Part shown: piece by piece, positions 40,080 through 47,872 of the stretch | Layout: the number at the start of each line of letters is the position of its first letter | Position numbering within the stretch: the stretch's first letter is position 1 | Origin: Collinsella sp. | Lineage (GTDB): Bacteria > Actinomycetota > Coriobacteriia > Coriobacteriales > Coriobacteriaceae | Direction of reading: 5' to 3' | NCBI GenBank assembly: GCA_019419545.1 | Contig: DXZT01000014.1 | Coordinates: 1 to 47,872 of the forward strand | Length of the DNA: 47,872 nt | Translations under genes and position numbers: made by a program | Notes under the pieces: generated by a model | Databases searched by the model: none | What the model was told of the DNA's origin: nothing | Seen by the model: the letters and a program-made list of their open reading frames with translations, nothing else

Positions 40080-41537
40080 TCACGCGGCGAGGCGCTTGAG
40101 CACGTCGATGAGCAGCTCGTAGAAGCGCTCGGCAGAAGCGAGCTCCATGCTCTCGTCCGGGGTGTGGACATCGGAGAGCGTCGGGCCCACGGCGATGGCG
40201 TCCAGGCCGTGCAGGGCCTCGGCAAACAGGCCGCACTCAAGGCCGGCGTGAATGGACTCGATGCGCAGCTCGGAGCCAAAGAGCTCGCGATAGCTCTCGA
40301 CAAAGACGTCGCGGACCGGCGAATGCTCGGCATAGCTCCAGCCGGGATACTCGAACTCAAACTTGGCGTCGAAGCCCAGGACATCGGCAAGCGTCTGCAA
40401 ACGATCCTTGAACTCGTTCTGCAGCGAGGTGATCGAGGAGCGCGGGGAAAGCATGATCTTAACCTCGTCGTCAGAGGTGGCAACCACACCGATGTTGGAG
40501 GAAACCTCGACGGAGCCGTCGGTGGCGACGTTGCGGCGAATCACGCCGTTAGGGGCAAGACGCAGGGCGCGGATGAGGGCAAGCGCGGACTTCTGGTCCA
40601 TGGCCTCGACCTCGGCGTCGTCGGCAATCTCGACGGTGCAGGTAAAGCCGGGGTCGAAGACCTCGAGCTCGGCAGTGACGTCGGCGATGATGTCCTTTGC
40701 GATCTGGGCCGCGGCCTCGGCGGCAGCGTGGTCGGCGTAGACCAGAACAGCCTTGCACTCACGGTTGATGGCGTTGTCCTTGGTGCCGCCGTTAAAGCTG
40801 ACGATGGCGGGCTCACCGACAACCATCAGGCGGTCGATGATGCGAGCCATGATAAGGTTGCCGTTGCCGCGCTCCAGGTGGATATCGCTGCCGGAGTGAC
40901 CGCCCAGCAGGCCGGAGATGTCGAGCGTGAGGGTGCTACCGGTCTTGTGCTCGCGCGCGATCGGGCAGGTGTAGGTAACGACGACGCCGCCGGCGCAGCT
41001 GACGGTGGCAACGCCCTCTTCCTCGGAGTCAAGGTTAATCATGGTGCGGGCGCTAATCTGGGACTTGTCGAGCGTCTCGGCGCCGACCAGGCCAGTCTCC
41101 TCGTCGGTGGTGAATACGCACTCGAGGGCCGGATGGGCAATCGAATCGTCGTTGAGCACGGTAAGCATAAGCGCGACGGCGATACCGTTGTCGGCGCCCA
41201 GGGTGGTGCCGTTAGCGGTGAGGACGCCGTCCTTGACGACCAGGTCGATACCGTCGGTCGTAAAGTCGTGCTCAACGGAGCCCAACTTGTCGCACACCAT
41301 ATCGATGTGGCCCTGCAGCATCACGGTCGGGGCATTCTCGGCACCGGCAGATGCGGGCTTGCGAATGATGACGTTGTAGACCTCGTCCTGATACACATCG
41401 AGGCCGCGCTCCTTGGCAAACGCAACCAGGAAATCGCTGATGCCCTTCTCGTTGCCAGACCCGCGGGGGATCGCGCTGACCTCCTCAAAGAAATGGAACA
41501 GCTGGGCGGGCTCGTAGCCGGTAATCTTGTAATCCAT
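40080..41537 (-). CDS. pepD: Aminoacyl-histidine dipeptidase (PepD)
   Basis: A 485-residue cytoplasmic metallopeptidase of family M20 that cleaves Xaa-His dipeptides such as carnosine. The zinc ligands lie in MLQGHIDMVCDK, TTLGADNGIAVALM and TTDEETGLVGAE. The dimerisation domain and the final metal His region (IHAGLECGLFAE) are intact. ATG 41537 follows GGAGG; a further upstream frame is unused. Length is normal for PepD. Confidence 0.94.
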   Translation of the reverse strand: MDYKITGYEPAQLFHFFEEVSAIPRGSGNEKGISDFLVAFAKERGLDVYQDEVYNVIIRKPASAGAENAPTVMLQGHIDMVCDKLGSVEHDFTTDGIDLVVKDGVLTANGTTLGADNGIAVALMLTVLNDDSIAHPALECVFTTDEETGLVGAETLDKSQISARTMINLDSEEEGVATVSCAGGVVVTYTCPIAREHKTGSTLTLDISGLLGGHSGSDIHLERGNGNLIMARIIDRLMVVGEPAIVSFNGGTKDNAINRECKAVLVYADHAAAEAAAQIAKDIIADVTAELEVFDPGFTCTVEIADDAEVEAMDQKSALALIRALRLAPNGVIRRNVATDGSVEVSSNIGVVATSDDEVKIMLSPRSSITSLQNEFKDRLQTLADVLGFDAKFEFEYPGWSYAEHSPVRDVFVESYRELFGSELRIESIHAGLECGLFAEALHGLDAIAVGPTLSDVHTPDESMELASAERFYELLIDVLKRLAA

Positions 41538-41685
41538 GGTGCCTCCTTGGCGCAACTGGTTAGACAGTAAGACATGCGACTTGTATATTCCCAGACTTTG
41601 CGTGCATAAACCAGTCGAAAACGCCGAGCGCCCTTGCATCATCGGCTAACGGTGAGGAAACACCACTTTATCAAGGTAAAGCAAG
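41538..41685. other. Short intergenic region, pepD to PIN toxin
   Basis: About 150 bases upstream of pepD. I see no clear promoter pair or repeat. Confidence 0.4.
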
Positions 41686-42207
41686 CTAGACGGGCCGTGC
41701 AGAGGGAACGTTGGACCCCCCAACCAACCTCAACGCCTGTTGAACATTAATGCACACACCATTGGTATGTTTAATAAGATTCTTGTCCTCCGTCACGACG
41801 TAATCGGCATCAATGCGATTGGCGACGCCCAGCATCAGGTCGTCCTCAAAGTCATTGTGGTGGTACTTGAACACAAAGGAGTCGAAGACCTCGTCTGCAC
41901 CGACCGGGGCGATGAGGGCTAGCTCGCGCATCTGTCGAACGCATGCCCAGGCCGTTTCGTCTGCCGCCGCAATGGCGTTAGCGCTCAGTGAGCCAGTCTT
42001 TCTTCGGCACTCCTGCTTGATTGCCGCCGAGACAAGATATGAAACGTCTTTGACCGAAAGCGACGAGGCAAACAGGGCAATCCGCTCCGAGGCGTCGGCA
42101 ATCTCGATCAGATGGACGACATTTGCCGTACGGTCAGACCTGCCAGAAAAATAATCCATCCATACGTTGGTATCGATTAACAGCTTGAGGACGCCTTCTG
42201 TGCTCAT
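41686..42207 (-). CDS. PIN-domain toxin (VapC-like)
   Basis: A 173-residue PIN-domain ribonuclease toxin. The first acidic residue is in LLIDTNVWMDYFSGR (D12), with the middle and last ones in the region DDLMLGVANRIDADYVVTEDKNLI. It is longer than the typical 130-residue VapC. ATG 42207 overlaps the antitoxin stop by four bases (ATGA). The paired antitoxin is of RelB/DinJ type. Confidence 0.87.
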   Translation of the reverse strand: MSTEGVLKLLIDTNVWMDYFSGRSDRTANVVHLIEIADASERIALFASSLSVKDVSYLVSAAIKQECRRKTGSLSANAIAAADETAWACVRQMRELALIAPVGADEVFDSFVFKYHHNDFEDDLMLGVANRIDADYVVTEDKNLIKHTNGVCINVQQALRLVGGSNVPSARPV

Positions 42208-42563
42208 AGTTCCACCCACTCGGGATAGCGCTCCGCCATGGCCTCCTCATAGAGGTCGTCATAGTCTCCCGAGAACTCAGGGATGGGGACGCCGTATTTG
42301 AGGCACGAATCGCGAACGATATGGCTGCCTTGCGCGGCCCTTGACTCCATGCGCCGGGGCTCCACTCCGTCAGAAACCGGAGCCGCCGCGTCTCCCTTCG
42401 AGGGCATGCGTCCGTTAACGACCAGATACTCCCAAAGTGTCCGAACGGCTTGTGACGGCGTCATGCCAATATGAGTCAGGACGGCGTCTCCCGCCTCTTT
42501 GAGCTGGCGATCTATACGCACGTTCATCTGAACTGGCCGCGTGTCGAGTACTGACGTAGGCAT
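42204..42563 (-). CDS. RelB/DinJ-type ribbon-helix-helix antitoxin
   Basis: A 119-residue antitoxin. The ribbon-helix-helix fold is in residues about 11-50 (VQMNVRIDRQLKEAGDAVLTHIGMTPSQAVRTLWEYL), the RelB/DinJ pattern. The acidic C-terminus (SGDYDDLYEEAMAERYPEWVEL) should wrap the toxin. AAAGGAG precedes the ATG. RelB/DinJ proteins usually pair with RelE/YafQ toxins; here the partner is a PIN nuclease. Confidence 0.87.
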   Translation of the reverse strand: MPTSVLDTRPVQMNVRIDRQLKEAGDAVLTHIGMTPSQAVRTLWEYLVVNGRMPSKGDAAAPVSDGVEPRRMESRAAQGSHIVRDSCLKYGVPIPEFSGDYDDLYEEAMAERYPEWVEL

Positions 42564-42574
42564 ATCAGCTCCTT

Positions 42575-42605
42575 TGCTATACTATATCTCGATTTTAGTA
42601 TAGCA
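42575..42605 (-). promoter_or_regulatory. Operator/promoter of the toxin-antitoxin pair
   Basis: TGCTATACT (42575-42583) and AGTATAGCA (42597-42605) form a perfect 9-base inverted repeat covering TATA-like -10 sequences just before the antitoxin ribosome-binding site. Confidence 0.7.
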
Positions 42606-42637
42606 CGGCAGACTGAAGCGCATTTCAATAGAAATGA

Positions 42638-42662
42638 GGGCGCTTCCTTATCGGAAACGCCC
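42638..42662 (-). terminator. Hairpin after clpC
   Basis: GGGCGCTTCC (42638-42647) pairs, with one mismatch, with GGAAACGCCC (42653-42662); TCATTTC follows on the minus strand. A probable terminator of clpC. Confidence 0.55.
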
Positions 42663-42687
42663 CCGTTATACAAGGTATGTTCAATCC

Positions 42688-45330
42688 CTACAGCGCACCA
42701 GAGCCGGCTTGCATCATGCCACCGGGGCCCGAGCTCACGCCACTGCTCACAGGCGCGGCGTTTCCGGTGTGCGGCACCGCCGGAGCGGTATCGCCACCGA
42801 GCGTGCCCGCCGGACGCGGTGCCGGGATCTCGCCCGTGCCGTGGCTAAAGACAAACTTGCCATCGGCCACGTCGCACAGGACGGTATCGCCCTCGCCCCA
42901 CTCGCCGGCCAGAAGCTCCTCGGACAGCGGGTCCTCGATGAGCTTTTGAATAGCACGACGCAGCGGACGTGCGCCATTGGTAAGATCGGTACCCTCGGCC
43001 ACAATCTTGTCGTAGGCCGCATCGGTGAGCTTGATGTTCATGCCGTTTGCGATCAGGCGCTGGCGCAGATCGTCCACCAGCAGGTGCGCGATCTTAGTCA
43101 GGTTCTCGCCCGAGAGCTTCTGGAACACCACGATATCGTCGATACGGTTGAGCAGCTCGGGGCGGAACAGGCGCTTGAGCTCGCCCATCGCGCGGCCACG
43201 GATCTCACTCGACGTGAGACCCTGCTCGCCGGTGGTGCCAAAGCCCACGCTCGCATCCTGCGCGATCTCGCGGGCGCCCACGTTGGACGTCATGATGATC
43301 ACGGTGTTGCGGAAGTCGACCGTCTTGCCCTGGCTATCGGTCAGGCGGCCCTCCTCCAGCACCTGCAACAAAATGTTGAAGATGTCGGGGTGCGCCTTCT
43401 CGATCTCGTCGAACAGCACGACCGAATACGGGTGACGACGAACGGCCTTGGTAAGCTGACCGCCCTCGTCGTGACCCACGTAACCCGGAGGGCTACCGAT
43501 GAGCTTGGAGACCTCGAACTCGCTGCCGAACTCCGACATGTCGAAGCTGATGAGCGCGTCCTTGCTGCCAAAGAGGTACTCGGCGAGCGTCTTGGCGAGC
43601 TCGGTCTTGCCTGTGCCGGTGGGACCCAGGAAGATAAAGCTGCCGCCGGGGCGACGCGGGTCCTTGAGCGGCGAACGGCTGCGGCGCACGGCCTTGGCGA
43701 CGGCCTCGACTGCCTCATCCTGACCGATGATGCGCGTCTTGAGCACGCTTTCGGTCTGCAGCAGGCGCCGGCTCTCGCTCTCGGTGAGCGAGGAAACCGG
43801 CACGCCCGAAGTCACGGACACAATGTCGGCGATCTGACTCACGTCGATGGTGAGCGGGCTGGCGTCGAGCTCGGCCGTCCAGGCGGCCTTGGCCTCGGCG
43901 AGCTCAATCTCGGCAGCCTTCTGCTGCTCGGTGATCTCGGCGGCCTTGTTCATGTCATCGCTCTCCGTGGCCTCCTGTGCGGCAGCCTTGAGCTCTTCCA
44001 CGCGATGCTCCGCCTCGCGCACCGGCTCGGGCGCGCGATTCGCGGCGATGCGAGCGCGGGCACCGGCCTCGTCGATGAGGTCGATGGCCTTATCGGGCAG
44101 GAAGCGATCCTGGATGTAGCGGTTGGAAAGGTTCGCGGCGGCCTCGATAGCACCCTGCGTATAGCGCACATGGTGGTGCTCCTCGTAGCGCGGCTTGAGC
44201 GCGGTCAGGATCTTGACCGTGTCCTCGACGCTCGGCTCCTCGACATCGATGGTCTGGAAGCGACGCTCGAAGGCCGGGTCCTTGGTGAGGTACTTGCGGA
44301 ATTCCTCGGCCGTGGTGGCGCCGATAATCTGGAAGGCACCGCGCGCGAGTACGGGCTTGAGCATGGAGCTCGCATCGATGGAGCCCTCGGCAGAACCGGC
44401 ACCGATGATGGTATGCATCTCGTCGATAAACAGGATGACGTCGTCCGCTTCGGTGGCCTCCTGGATCACGTTCTTGAGGCGCTCCTCAAACTCGCCGCGA
44501 TACTTGGCACCCGCCACGAGACCCGGCAGGTCGAGCGTCCAGATATTCTGGTTCATGAGGTTCTCGGGCACGTTGCCGGCAGCAATCTGCTGCGCCAGGC
44601 CCTCGACGATGGCCGTCTTGCCCACGCCGGGATCGCCCAGGATAAGCGGATTGTTCTTGGTGCGGCGCGAAAGAATTTCCATCATACGCTGGACTTCCTT
44701 TTCGCGACCAATCACAGGGTCGAGCTCGCCGTCGCGCGCCTTCTGCGTGAGGTTGGTCGCGAACTGCTTGAGCGTGTCGGTGCCACTCCCCTTTTGCTGA
44801 GAGGCATCCGAGCCGCTAAAGAACGGCAGGCCCGCACCGGGACGACCAGCACCGGCGCCGGCGAGCGGGCGCTTCTTGTCCTGGTCCTTGGCGGTGAGTT
44901 TCTCGATAGCCTTTTTAATGGAAGCAGACGACACGCCCAGGCGCATGAGGATGTCCATGGCCATGCCGTTACCCTCTTCGACAATGCCGATGAGCAAGTG
45001 CTCGGTCGACACGTAGGTCTGGTTGTTCTCACGCGCCACGCGGAATGAACGCTCCATCACGCTGATGACGAGCGGCGTAAAGGCGAGCTTGGCAGCCTCG
45101 GTCTCCTCGCTGGGCTCGGGAACCGTGGTCTGGACCTCTTTGAGGGTATCCATGATGTCATCGTAGGAGATGTCGAGCGAACGCAGTGCCTCGGCGGCAA
45201 TGCCCTCGTCCTCCTTGGCAAGCGCGAGCAGCAGGTGCTCGGTGCCCACCTTATTTGAGTGCAGATCGAGCGCCTCCTGCTTGGCCATGGACATGACCTT
45301 GCGCGCGCGATCGGTAAAACGGTCTAACAT
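42688..45330 (-). CDS. clpC: ATP-dependent Clp protease ATPase ClpC
   Basis: An 880-residue AAA+ unfoldase that feeds ClpP. The N-domain has two Clp repeats (LDRFTDRARKVMSMAKQEAL and FTPLVISVMERSFRVARE). AAA1 has Walker A GDPGVGKT and Walker B LFIDEMH; a coiled-coil middle domain (AEHRVEELKAAAQEATESDD) follows; AAA2 has GPTGTGKT and VVLFDEIEKAHPD. The C-terminus has a Gly/Pro-rich tail. ATG 45330 follows AGAGGA; an upstream in-frame ATG adds 13 unsupported residues. No ctsR/mcsB genes are nearby. Confidence 0.95.
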   Translation of the reverse strand: MLDRFTDRARKVMSMAKQEALDLHSNKVGTEHLLLALAKEDEGIAAEALRSLDISYDDIMDTLKEVQTTVPEPSEETEAAKLAFTPLVISVMERSFRVARENNQTYVSTEHLLIGIVEEGNGMAMDILMRLGVSSASIKKAIEKLTAKDQDKKRPLAGAGAGRPGAGLPFFSGSDASQQKGSGTDTLKQFATNLTQKARDGELDPVIGREKEVQRMMEILSRRTKNNPLILGDPGVGKTAIVEGLAQQIAAGNVPENLMNQNIWTLDLPGLVAGAKYRGEFEERLKNVIQEATEADDVILFIDEMHTIIGAGSAEGSIDASSMLKPVLARGAFQIIGATTAEEFRKYLTKDPAFERRFQTIDVEEPSVEDTVKILTALKPRYEEHHHVRYTQGAIEAAANLSNRYIQDRFLPDKAIDLIDEAGARARIAANRAPEPVREAEHRVEELKAAAQEATESDDMNKAAEITEQQKAAEIELAEAKAAWTAELDASPLTIDVSQIADIVSVTSGVPVSSLTESESRRLLQTESVLKTRIIGQDEAVEAVAKAVRRSRSPLKDPRRPGGSFIFLGPTGTGKTELAKTLAEYLFGSKDALISFDMSEFGSEFEVSKLIGSPPGYVGHDEGGQLTKAVRRHPYSVVLFDEIEKAHPDIFNILLQVLEEGRLTDSQGKTVDFRNTVIIMTSNVGAREIAQDASVGFGTTGEQGLTSSEIRGRAMGELKRLFRPELLNRIDDIVVFQKLSGENLTKIAHLLVDDLRQRLIANGMNIKLTDAAYDKIVAEGTDLTNGARPLRRAIQKLIEDPLSEELLAGEWGEGDTVLCDVADGKFVFSHGTGEIPAPRPAGTLGGDTAPAVPHTGNAAPVSSGVSSGPGGMMQAGSGAL

Positions 45331-45367
45331 GCTAGTTCCTCTTAGACGAGCTAGTTTTTTCAAACGC

Positions 45368-45392
45368 AAAGCGCCACTCGTGGCGGCGCTTT
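45368..45392. other. Hairpin upstream of clpC
   Basis: AAAGCGCC (45368-45375) pairs with GGCGCTTT (45385-45392), with inner CAC/GTG pairing. It is either a terminator for the exporter gene upstream or a clpC leader element; no T tract supports the first. Confidence 0.45.
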
Positions 45393-45504
45393 GGTCTCTT
45401 TACCCATATGGAGTATATGTTAACCGTTGGGACCTTTCCCGCCCGTAGCCGCGCGACAACGTCTACAAAAAAGGAATTGCCAGGTGCGTCTGCATCGGCC
45501 CAAC

Positions 45505-45597
45505 GAGCGTGGATTTTCGGACACCCATTCCACGAGCGTGGATAATCTCCCGTTTTGAGCCCGTAAACAGGCTAAAAACGGGAGATTATCCACGTTC
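45505..45597. repeat. GAGCGTGGATAATCTCCC hairpin repeat, copy B
   Basis: A half motif (GAGCGTGGATTTTC, from 45505) precedes a hairpin with arms 45534-45556 and 45575-45597, 23 bases with one mismatch, so a longer perfect stem than copy A. The motif order is the same as in copy A. Confidence 0.87.
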
Positions 45598-45628
45598 ATG
45601 TTTTGCGGATCAGTTTCATTTGCACCAA

Positions 45629-46663
45629 TTAGCTGGTGTGGCGCCAGCGAGGGTCGGTGAGTGTACGTGCCACACCCAGACCAACGGGCAAAAACGCCAC
45701 GATGAGCACTGCACGCACAAACCAACCGAGCATATTGACCGTGTCGAAGGTGCACATGTAATACATCGAGCGATACAGATACAGGCCCGGCACCATAATG
45801 ACAATTGATGGCACCGTGAGGGCGATACGTGGGTAGGTGAGCTTGACTTCGGCCAAGCTTGCCAGCAGCCCCGATACCAGCGCGCCGATAAACGCTGCCG
45901 CCTCGGGAGGCATTCCCGCGCTGAGTCCCAGGAAGGGAAGCATCGTCGGCGCATCGACGAGCGTAAGGCGCAAGGTATTGGACACGGCGCCGATCAGCCC
46001 AGCTGCCGCGGCCATCTTTACCGGGCTGTTGAACATCACCGAGAAGCCGAATACGCCAACGAAGCTCATCACCACGCGCAGGAGCGTAAGGGCAAGTGGC
46101 GAAAGGCCGAGCGGGGCAAAATCATCCGGTGCCAGCCCCACACATTCGGCAACCATCCAGCCCACAAGGGTCGCCATCACAATAATTGACACAGCATACG
46201 AAAGACGCTCGATGCCGCTTCGCATATCGAGCTTAGCGATGTCGAGGCCTGCCGTAATGAGGGGAAAGCCGGGAATCACAAAGAGCATGGCGCCGATATA
46301 GCCTTCTTGGTGCGACATTGCCCCCGGAATGACCTGGCCAAGGCCGAGCAATGCCAGCAGATACGAAACGCAAGCGAGCGCAACGCCGATCGTCAGCGCG
46401 CTAAACTGGCCAAGACCCTGCTTGAGAATATGGGAGCGAGCAAAGTTACCGACACCAGCGCCTACGAATGCGCAGGCCATCTCGATAGGGCCGCCGCCGA
46501 GCAAAAAGACGAAGGCGCCGCAAGCACAGGCTGCCGCAAGGCCCTGTTGCCAGGGAGAGTAATCGGGTTTTGAGCTCTCAACGGTCTTGAGCATCTCGTG
46601 GTATTCGTGCACGGTAAACCGGCGCCCATACGTCTCGATTTCCTTTAAGAAGCTCTCCATCAT
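45629..46663 (-). CDS. Threonine/serine exporter family protein, C-terminal part
   Basis: A 344-residue membrane part of a ThrE-like exporter. After FLKEIETYGRRFTVHEYHEMLKTVE it has about ten hydrophobic segments (GLAAACACGAFVFLLGGG, FVIPGFPLITAGLDIAKLDM, MVPGLYLYRSMYYM). In the family these follow, in one chain, the soluble region encoded by the gene just upstream. The ATG (46663) directly follows the upstream TGA stop, in the same frame, so the two parts look like one gene cut by a single codon. Whether this part is translated alone is unknown. Confidence 0.8.
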   Translation of the reverse strand: MMESFLKEIETYGRRFTVHEYHEMLKTVESSKPDYSPWQQGLAAACACGAFVFLLGGGPIEMACAFVGAGVGNFARSHILKQGLGQFSALTIGVALACVSYLLALLGLGQVIPGAMSHQEGYIGAMLFVIPGFPLITAGLDIAKLDMRSGIERLSYAVSIIVMATLVGWMVAECVGLAPDDFAPLGLSPLALTLLRVVMSFVGVFGFSVMFNSPVKMAAAAGLIGAVSNTLRLTLVDAPTMLPFLGLSAGMPPEAAAFIGALVSGLLASLAEVKLTYPRIALTVPSIVIMVPGLYLYRSMYYMCTFDTVNMLGWFVRAVLIVAFLPVGLGVARTLTDPRWRHTS

Positions 46664-47197
46664 TCAAATGCGATGAGTATTGACTCCCGTTGTGGGCAGG
46701 CTGACAACCTCGTTAAAGCAGTGACCATCTTCGATGCAGGTGCACTCAAACGACAGAAGACTTAAGTCAACGTGGACGGTGACACCGAGTACGGCGGCAA
46801 CGCGATTCATGGTATCGCGTACACGCCAGGCACCCGTTCCGCTCGCGAGCATAAGCATACCGGTGCGGCAGATGATGGATGACTTATCGGTGAGCGGCGC
46901 ATCGACGGCAAGCTCATCGCCTGCCGTCACGATCTGGTGCCAGTCTGTTTTCATATGGAGTGCGCCGGCACGAACACCGTGGTGCATGGGGGCTCTCGAA
47001 AGCAGCGAGTCAAGGCGCGAAGACTGTGGGGGCTCCGTTGATTCGTCCTCAACCTCATCAGTCTCTTCATCGACCAGATCAAATGAGTCAAGCGATGCCG
47101 GCTCGCGACGATCGATTAGCTCCTCATCCTCATCGTCAAAGTAATTGAACTGATCGAGCATGTCCTCTTCGATTGCACGCTCGCTCGCGTCGTCCAT
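46664..47197 (-). pseudogene. Threonine/serine exporter family protein, N-terminal part, ended by in-frame TGA
   Basis: A 177-residue product: an acidic N-terminal region (residues 1-60), then MLMLASGTGAWRVRDTMNRVAAVLGVTVHVDLSLLSFECTC, which is the start of the ThrE/DUF1212 domain, and SLPTTGVNTHRI followed by TGA. The next codon in the same frame is the ATG of the membrane part. In related proteins I expect a Trp at the stop position (NTHRI-W-M), so a TGG-to-TGA change is the simplest reading. GGGAGC precedes the ATG. It could also be a real two-gene split with reinitiation. Confidence 0.65.
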
Positions 47198-47329
47198 ATA
47201 GACGCTCCCTTCCTACCGACTAACCCCCATCCTAGGCAGCGACGGCTAAAGGAAACATAAAAGAGACGACTGCTATACGAGCCATGTGCGCAATAGCCGT
47301 TGGGTAGTCGTTTAAGAACGTCCCCAATG

Positions 47330-47500
47330 ACTATTGACAGCCAAGGCAACGTCGATGTTTTGGTAGCGACAGACACTATGACCCAATCCGAGGGCACTAA
47401 AAAGATAGGAGCCCCCGCTCGTGACCGCGGGTCGGGGCTGTGACAATGATGTTGAAGTGCCATAGGCGCAGCCGCGCCGCAACGAGGTTGGGAGGCTCCC
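47330..47500 (+). mobile_element. IS110 left end with possible bridge-RNA region
   Basis: About 170 non-coding bases precede the transposase start, the place where IS110-group elements encode their bridge RNA. TTGACA is at 47334-47339. Foldable parts include GCCCCCGC...GCGGGTCGGGGC around 47411-47438, and GGAGCC (47408-47413) able to pair with GGCTCC (47494-47499) just before the ATG. The exact element boundary cannot be fixed because IS110 elements lack terminal inverted repeats. Confidence 0.5.
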
Positions 47501-47824
47501 ATGCCAAAGTATTCTACCGCGTTCGGGATGGACGTCCACCTGAGGTCGACCACCGTCTGCGCCCTCGACGCGGACACCGGCGAGGCCGTGACGAGGAGGT
47601 TCCCCGGCAACCCCTGGGGCGAGATCGCCGGGTGGATGGATGGGTTCCCCGGGCCGTCGCTCGCGGCCTACGAGAGCGGCTACCTCGGCTTCGCCCCGCA
47701 AAGGGAGCTCGCCGGGCTCGGCGTCGAGTGTGTCGTCGCCGCGGTCTCGAAGATCCCCAGGTCGGCCGCCGACTCGGCCTCCAAGAACGACAGGAACGAC
47801 GCCGCCAGGATGGCCAAGTGTTAG
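47501..47824 (+). pseudogene. IS110-family transposase, N-terminal fragment
   Basis: A 107-codon remnant of a DEDD transposase normally about 400 residues long. It has FGMDVHLRSTTV with the first Asp, AAYESGYLGFAPQREL with the Glu, and KNDRNDAARMAK with the last two Asp, that is, the RuvC-like domain's four acidic residues. After AARMAK the frame ends at once (C, stop) and the following 50 bases are AT-rich and unrelated, so the serine-bearing C-terminal domain is gone. GGGAGG precedes the ATG. Confidence 0.88.
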
Positions 47825-47872
47825 CGCTACTGTAAAAACAACCATTTTGACCAACGCTCAACAACCAATCAT

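Overview
The window looks like chromosomal DNA from a high-GC actinomycetote of the class Coriobacteriia, most likely Collinsella or a close relative. That placement is inferred from gene content, the C+ type L33, the style of the intergenic hairpins and the base composition; no 16S gene is present to confirm it. Most of the window is housekeeping DNA. The accessory signal sits in toxin-antitoxin-like loci, dispersed hairpin repeats and a broken IS110 element at the right end.

Layout. 0-1.6 kb: rplJ-rplL (minus strand) behind a strong promoter and an L10 leader with an attenuator, below a large nested palindrome. 1.6-9.3 kb: an aminotransferase, a hypothetical gene, an inosine-type DNA glycosylase, a GH13 amylase, an MFS exporter and a FeoA-FeoB fusion. 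9.4-13.1 kb: a small beta-rich protein, an alpha/beta esterase, PTS EIIA-Glc and asnS. 13.3-17.2 kb: a WYL-type regulator and a TrpXYZ-like ABC importer with a long hairpin between its first two genes. 17.3-20.9 kb: an MscS channel, then a signal-less BMP-domain protein translationally coupled to a phosphoesterase. 21-25.5 kb: the translation block rplA-rplK-nusG-secE-tRNA-Trp-rpmG and tuf-tRNA-Met-tRNA-Thr-tRNA-Tyr, all on the minus strand. 25.8-29.6 kb: a beta-glucoside cassette (RpiR regulator diverging from a GH1 enzyme and a PTS IIBC). 30.1-31.8 kb: tRNA-Thr and a one-protein HTH-HipA-like kinase with palindromic operators. 31.8-37.3 kb: a minus-strand operon disA-ispD-ispF-cysS-rlmB-yacP. 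37.5-39.95 kb: mntP with a structured leader, then hipBA. 40-47.2 kb: pepD, a RelB/DinJ-PIN toxin-antitoxin pair, clpC, and a threonine/serine exporter split by one in-frame TGA. 47.3-47.87 kb: the left end and first 107 codons of an IS110-family transposase.

How parts work together. The PTS IIBC at 28.2 kb has no IIA domain, so the free EIIA-Glc at 10.9 kb is a plausible partner; the GH1 enzyme would then split the phosphorylated disaccharide. Two operons of the translation block start from promoters that share the same -35 and upstream sequence, which suggests common control. Two HipA-type kinases lie within 10 kb, each behind its own palindromic operators. Three families of intergenic hairpin recur: terminators with a GGGACAG-type loop, GAGCGTGGATAATCTCCC repeats, and a tandem TCTGTAACA palindrome.
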